In this document: piece by piece, positions 6,775 to 10,066 of the stretch
Layout of the letters: each line of letters opens with the position of its first letter
Position numbering within the stretch: the first letter of the stretch is position 1
NCBI GenBank assembly: GCA_958405355.1
Contig: CATYEA010000056.1
Span: 1-10,066, forward strand
Reading direction: 5' to 3'
Length of the DNA stretch: 10,066 bases
Source: an uncultured Lachnospiraceae bacterium
Lineage (GTDB): Bacteria; Bacillota; Clostridia; Lachnospirales; Lachnospiraceae
Notes under the pieces: generated by a model
Database searches by the model: none
The model's input: the letters and a program-made list of their open reading frames with translations, nothing else
Told to the model about the DNA's origin: nothing
Translations under genes and position numbers: made by a program

Positions 6775-7953
6775 TTATCTCTTAATAATCATTGTCTGGC
6801 CCTGTCCACCACCGATACACAGTGTAGCTAAACCAGTCTTGCTGTCTCTCTTGATCATTTCATGAATCAATGTAACAAGGATTCTTGCACCGGAATCACC
6901 GATTGGATGTCCTAATGCGATAGCTCCACCGTTAACATTAACTTTGTCCATATCGAATTTAAGATCTCTTGCAACTGCAATAGACTGAGCAGCGAAAGCT
7001 TCGTTTGCTTCAACAAGATCAATATCATCGATAGTCATATCAGCTTTAGCTAAAGCTTTTGTACAGGAAGCAACAGGTCCTACACCCATGATACTTGGAT
7101 CTACACCGCCAGTTGCGTAGGAAACGATTTCACATAACCAGCTTAATCCGAGTTCTTCTGCTTTGTCTTTGGACATTACAACCAATGCTGCAGCACCATC
7201 ATTGATACCGGAAGCATTTGCAGCTGTTACTGTACCGCCTTTTTTGAAAGCAGGTTTTAATTTAGCCATTTTTTCGATGGATGCACCGAATTTTGGATAC
7301 TCATCTGTATCAAAAATAACTGGATCGCCCTTTTTCTGAGGAATCTCTACAGGAACGATTTCTTCTTTAAATTTACCAGCTTTAATAGCTGCTTCAGCCA
7401 AATTCTGGCTGCGAACTGCAAACGCATCCTGTTCTTCTCTTGTGATGCCCCACTGTTCTGCTACGTTTTCAGCAGTGATACCCATGTGATACTGATTAAA
7501 AGCATCCCACAGACCATCATTAACCATAGCATCAACCATAGTAGAGTTGTTCATTCTTGCGCCCCATCTTCCTGCTGGAAGTACATATGGTGCAGCACTC
7601 ATGTTTTCAGTACCTCCTGCAACGATGATATCAGCATCACCAGCTTTGATAGCCTGTGCAGCCATAGCTACAGTCTTAAGACCGGAACCACAAACAATAT
7701 TGATCGTTACTGCTGTTGTTTCAACAGGAAGTCCAGCTTTAATGGATACCTGACGAGCTACGTTCTGACCAAGTCCAGCCTGTAATACGTTACCGTAAAC
7801 AACTTCTTCTACCAGCTCAGGAGCAATACCAGCTCTTTTAATTGCTTCTTTCACTGTGATTGCACCCAAATCTGCTGCGGAAACAGATTTTAAAGAGCCT
7901 CCAAATGATCCAATAGGTGTTCTGCATGCGCTTACAATTACTACTTCTTTCAT
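6775..7953 (-). CDS. thlA: Acetyl-CoA C-acetyltransferase (biosynthetic thiolase)
   Basis: The enzyme condenses two acetyl-CoA to acetoacetyl-CoA in the cytoplasm, the entry step to butyrate or related four-carbon products in anaerobes. The 392-residue length is standard. The acylated cysteine is C88 in V-C-G-S-G-L-K, and the catalytic pair is H349 in G-H-P-I-G and C379 in C-I-G-G-G. Family motifs such as the N-terminal R-T-P-I-G-S-F-G-G and the N-E-A-F-A stretch are present. Residue 353, after G-H-P-I-G, is aspartate, where I recall alanine in Clostridium ThlA; this may be a lineage variant. The start has AAGGAG and AAGGA just upstream. The gene is monocistronic with its own promoter and terminator. 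Its codons are strongly biased to A/T-ending forms such as GCT, GTT and AAA, which fits high expression. The companion butyrate genes are not in the window. Confidence 0.95.
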   Translation of the reverse strand: MKEVVIVSACRTPIGSFGGSLKSVSAADLGAITVKEAIKRAGIAPELVEEVVYGNVLQAGLGQNVARQVSIKAGLPVETTAVTINIVCGSGLKTVAMAAQAIKAGDADIIVAGGTENMSAAPYVLPAGRWGARMNNSTMVDAMVNDGLWDAFNQYHMGITAENVAEQWGITREEQDAFAVRSQNLAEAAIKAGKFKEEIVPVEIPQKKGDPVIFDTDEYPKFGASIEKMAKLKPAFKKGGTVTAANASGINDGAAALVVMSKDKAEELGLSWLCEIVSYATGGVDPSIMGVGPVASCTKALAKADMTIDDIDLVEANEAFAAQSIAVARDLKFDMDKVNVNGGAIALGHPIGDSGARILVTLIHEMIKRDSKTGLATLCIGGGQGQTMIIKR

Positions 7954-8001
7954 AACGTCCTTCTCCTTTTAGTTGTTAGATTTTCATTGTTTATATCACG
8001 C

Positions 8002-8015
8002 TCTGACGGGTCAGA
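8002..8015. repeat. Palindrome TCTGAC-GG-GTCAGA in the thiolase leader
   Basis: Two perfect 6-bp arms flank GG. Outside them ATCAC (7995-7999) and GTGAT (8019-8023) add an imperfect outer dyad of about 29 bases. It abuts an extended -10-like TGA-TATAAA (7990-7998, minus strand), which could be a second, nearer thiolase promoter, although I see no matching -35. It could be a regulator site or a leader hairpin. Confidence 0.45.
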
Positions 8016-8059
8016 ATTGTGATAATTGATTACTTTTTGGAATCAAATAATAACTTTTA

Positions 8060-8077
8060 GTGTTAATATTTTAACCG
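8060..8077. promoter_or_regulatory. Probable Rex operator of the thiolase gene
   Basis: The core GTTAA-TATT-TTAAC is a perfect dyad. It matches the Rex consensus TTGTTAA-N4-TTAACAA at 11 of 14 fixed positions; the mismatches are at the outer ends. It sits about 12-30 bases downstream of the predicted thiolase transcript start, where a bound repressor would block transcription. Rex senses the NADH/NAD+ ratio and is known to control fermentation genes, thl among them, in clostridia. Confidence 0.6.
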
Positions 8078-8095
8078 TTATCCCTCATGAACATT

Positions 8096-8124
8096 ATTAT
8101 GACATATTTATTAAAAACTGTAAA
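8096..8124 (-). promoter_or_regulatory. Main promoter of the thiolase gene
   Basis: On the minus strand TTTACA (8119-8124), a 17-base spacer and CATAAT (8096-8101) form a near-consensus SigA promoter. The TGT before the -10 adds an extended element. The start would be near 8089, giving a leader of about 136 bases that contains the Rex-like site and two dyads. Confidence 0.65.
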
Positions 8125-8288
8125 GTCCCATTTCACTTTTCGGCATATTGTACAATTTTATTTTATTCTTTATGTTTATTTTTATTTGCGTGCAAATTAT
8201 TTGTCAACTTTTTATACAGTTTTTGTTAAGAATTTATCTTATGATTTTGCAATTTTTATATTTTTCCCAATAAATTTCCATTTATCAA

Positions 8289-8336
8289 TCACAATATGTT
8301 GTAATTTATGCCAACGATAAGCACAATATATTGTTC
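8289..8336. promoter_or_regulatory. Pair of NrdR boxes upstream of nrdD
   Basis: Two 16-bp boxes, 8289-8304 (TCACAATATGTTGTAA) and 8321-8336 (GCACAATATATTGTTC), match ACACAATATATTGTGT at 12 and 13 positions. They are 32 bases apart, the three-helical-turn spacing typical of NrdR operators. NrdR represses ribonucleotide reductase genes when dATP is high. The pair lies just upstream of the -35 box rather than over it. Confidence 0.85.
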
Positions 8337-8342
8337 CATCAA

Positions 8343-8371
8343 TTGACATATACCATTTTTTGTTATACAAT
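8343..8371 (+). promoter_or_regulatory. Promoter of nrdD
   Basis: A perfect TTGACA (8343-8348), a 17-base spacer and TACAAT (8366-8371) give a strong SigA promoter. Transcription should start near 8378, about 39 bases before the start codon. The nearer NrdR box ends six bases before the -35. Confidence 0.8.
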
Positions 8372-8416
8372 ATCAATTACCTCGATTATTTTCAGTTACA
8401 GGGAAGGAGTTTATAT

Positions 8417-10066
8417 ATGTATCAGGTCATTAAACGGGACGGAAAAATTGCCGAATTCGACTTATCCAAGATCAATGTGGCCATTACCCGTGCCTTTGAA
8501 GCTAAAGAAGTAAATTACAATCCAAATATTATTGATTTTTTAACATTAAAAGTAACCGCAGATTTTGAACCTAAGATCAAGGACGATAAGATTCAGGTTG
8601 AAGATATTCAGGACAGTGTGGAGCAGGTACTCGTTCAGGCCGGTTATACAGAGGTTGCCAAAGCCTACATTCTCTATCGAAAACAGCGTGAAAAGATCCG
8701 TAACATGAAATCCACTATTCTTGATTATAAAGATGTTGTTGACAGTTATGTAAAAGTCACTGACTGGCGTGTCAAAGAAAACTCCACAGTAACTTATTCG
8801 GTCGGTGGACTTATTCTGAGCAACTCCGGTGCTATTACAGCTAACTACTGGCTGTCTGAAATTTATGATGAAGAAATTGCCAACGCCCACCGGAACGCAG
8901 ACATTCATCTTCACGACTTGTCCATGCTGACCGGATACTGTGCGGGCTGGTCTTTAAAACAACTGATTCAGGAAGGTCTCGGCGGTGTCAGCGGCAAGAT
9001 TACTTCCGCTCCGGCAAAGCATCTGGCAACCCTCTGCAATCAGATGGTCAACTTTCTCGGAATCATGCAGAATGAATGGGCCGGCGCCCAGGCCTTCTCA
9101 TCCTTTGATACATATCTGGCGCCGTTTGTCAAAACCGATAATTTAAGCTACGATGCCGTCAAAAAATGTATTGAATCTTTTATCTATGGCGTCAATACAC
9201 CGAGCCGCTGGGGAACCCAGTCGCCATTCTCCAATATTACTTTGGACTGGGTCGTACCGGATGACCTTGCTGAATTGAATGCCATTGTTGGCGGCAAAGA
9301 AATGGACTTTAAGTACAAAGACTGTCAGAAGGAAATGGATATGGTCAATAAAGCCTTCATTGAGATCATGATCGAAGGCGATGCCAATGGACGCGGATTC
9401 CAGTATCCGATTCCGACCTACTCTATCACAAAAGATTTTGACTGGTCTGATACAGAGAATAATCGTCTTCTCTTTGAAATGACCTCCAAATATGGAACAC
9501 CGTACTTTTCCAACTATATTAACAGTGATATGGCTCCAAGCGATATTCGAAGCATGTGCTGCCGTTTGCGTCTGGACCTTCGCGAGCTGCGTAAAAAATC
9601 CGGCGGTTTCTTTGGAAGCGGTGAAAGTACCGGTTCCGTCGGCGTTGTCACGATCAACATGCCTAGAATCGCCTACCTTTCTGCCGATGAAGCAGAATTC
9701 TACAGACGTCTGGATAAAATGATGGATATCGCCGCCCGTTCTCTGAACACAAAGCGCACCATCGTCACTATGCTTTTAAATGAAGGACTTTATCCATATA
9801 CAAAGAGATATCTCGGCAGCTTTGAAAATCATTTTTCAACCATCGGCCTTCTTGGTATGAATGAAGCCTGCCTGAATGCTAAATGGATCCGTGAAGATCT
9901 GACCCACGAAAAGGCTCAGTCTTTCACCAAAGATGTTTTAAATCACATGCGGGAACGTCTCTCTGACTATCAGGAACTCTATGGCGATTTATTCAACCTG
10001 GAAGCTACACCGGCAGAATCCACAGCTTACCGCCTGGCCAAACATGATTTGGAACAGTTCCCGGAT
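8417..10066 (+). CDS. nrdD: Anaerobic (class III) ribonucleoside-triphosphate reductase, 3' end outside window
   Basis: This oxygen-sensitive glycyl-radical enzyme reduces ribonucleoside triphosphates to dNTPs. I see 550 codons open to the window edge; the family is usually about 700 residues or more, so roughly 150-180 residues are missing. Residues 1 to about 95 form the ATP-cone that senses ATP/dATP, beginning M-Y-Q-V-I-K-R-D-G. The catalytic barrel follows, with the I-H-L-H-D-L motif, C175 and the M-C-C-R-L-R motif (C381, C382), which corresponds to the active-site cysteine region of known NrdD. The zinc site and the radical glycine would lie in the missing part. AAGGAG (8404-8409) seven bases before the ATG fixes the start. 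The activase gene nrdG often follows nrdD but would be outside. The NrdR boxes upstream support the call. Confidence 0.97.
   Translation, partial: MYQVIKRDGKIAEFDLSKINVAITRAFEAKEVNYNPNIIDFLTLKVTADFEPKIKDDKIQVEDIQDSVEQVLVQAGYTEVAKAYILYRKQREKIRNMKSTILDYKDVVDSYVKVTDWRVKENSTVTYSVGGLILSNSGAITANYWLSEIYDEEIANAHRNADIHLHDLSMLTGYCAGWSLKQLIQEGLGGVSGKITSAPAKHLATLCNQMVNFLGIMQNEWAGAQAFSSFDTYLAPFVKTDNLSYDAVKKCIESFIYGVNTPSRWGTQSPFSNITLDWVVPDDLAELNAIVGGKEMDFKYKDCQKEMDMVNKAFIEIMIEGDANGRGFQYPIPTYSITKDFDWSDTENNRLLFEMTSKYGTPYFSNYINSDMAPSDIRSMCCRLRLDLRELRKKSGGFFGSGESTGSVGVVTINMPRIAYLSADEAEFYRRLDKMMDIAARSLNTKRTIVTMLLNEGLYPYTKRYLGSFENHFSTIGLLGMNEACLNAKWIREDLTHEKAQSFTKDVLNHMRERLSDYQELYGDLFNLEATPAESTAYRLAKHDLEQFPD

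Larger units (their letters stand above)
7954..8416. other. AT-rich divergent regulatory region between thiolase and nrdD
   Basis: These 463 bases contain no gene I can support; open frames here have AT-driven composition and no ribosome sites. The region holds the thiolase promoter and operators on the left and the nrdD promoter with NrdR boxes on the right. Between about 8125 and 8288 it is very T-rich, with short dyads at 8184-8197 (ATTTGC-GT-GCAAAT) and an ATTGTACAAT element near 8147. I see no riboswitch or structured RNA there. Confidence 0.7.

Noticed and set aside
7486..7785. Two plus-strand open frames opposite the thiolase gene
   Set aside because: Antisense shadows of a highly biased coding sequence; no ribosome site and no recognisable protein.
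8026..8046. TTGATT/AATCAA inverted repeat resembling an FNR site
   Set aside because: The spacer is 9 bases rather than the 4 of an FNR site, and A/T-rich arms of 6 are expected by chance here.
8223..8240. Second Rex-like site upstream of nrdD
   Set aside because: Only the left half TTGTTAA matches; the right half matches 4 of 7 and the dyad is lost.
8026..8320. Two overlapping plus-strand open frames of 67 and 77 codons before nrdD
   Set aside because: Composition is simply AT-driven (F, I, Y, L), there is no ribosome site, and they cross promoters and operator sites.

Overview
The window (about 43-45% GC by eye) looks like the chromosome of an anaerobic low-GC Firmicute of class Clostridia, most likely near the Lachnospiraceae. 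The main reasons are an IspH reductase fused to ribosomal protein S1, the gene order BaiN/RdsA-type flavoprotein - cmk - ispH/S1, a biosynthetic-type thiolase, and an anaerobic (class III) ribonucleotide reductase. The genus cannot be fixed from sequence alone.

Layout: (1) 1-780, minus strand, the start of a CmpB-type (putative ABC-transporter type IV) membrane protein whose C-terminus lies outside the window. (2) 837-895, a compact divergent promoter pair whose -35 boxes abut. (3) 931-1965, plus strand, a DnaQ-like DEDD exonuclease. Its last 21 bases overlap the end of (4) 1945-2721, minus strand, an unrecognised protein with two membrane segments. (5) 2748-2785, a terminator closing (6) a minus-strand operon read as BaiN/RdsA flavoprotein (5394-6644), cmk (4727-5404) and ispH-S1 (2802-4718). 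The genes overlap by 11 bases and are separated by 8 bases, with one promoter just upstream of 6644. (7) 6689-6740, a strong terminator closing (8) a monocistronic thiolase gene (6775-7953). (9) 7954-8416, a long AT-rich divergent regulatory region with a thiolase promoter, a probable Rex operator, a pair of NrdR boxes and the nrdD promoter. (10) 8417 to the window end, plus strand, nrdD, truncated by the window.

Most of the window is core metabolism: dNTP and CMP phosphate chemistry (nrdD, cmk), isoprenoid precursor supply and translation (ispH-S1), and acetyl-CoA condensation (thiolase). I see no mobile element, CRISPR array, tRNA or rRNA, and nothing that looks like a new defence or biosynthetic system. 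The best leads are regulatory: an internal ribosome-binding site placed exactly where the S1 half of the ispH-S1 fusion begins, a redox (Rex) operator on the thiolase gene, the NrdR box pair on nrdD, and the back-to-back promoters with an 18-bp palindrome at 846-863.
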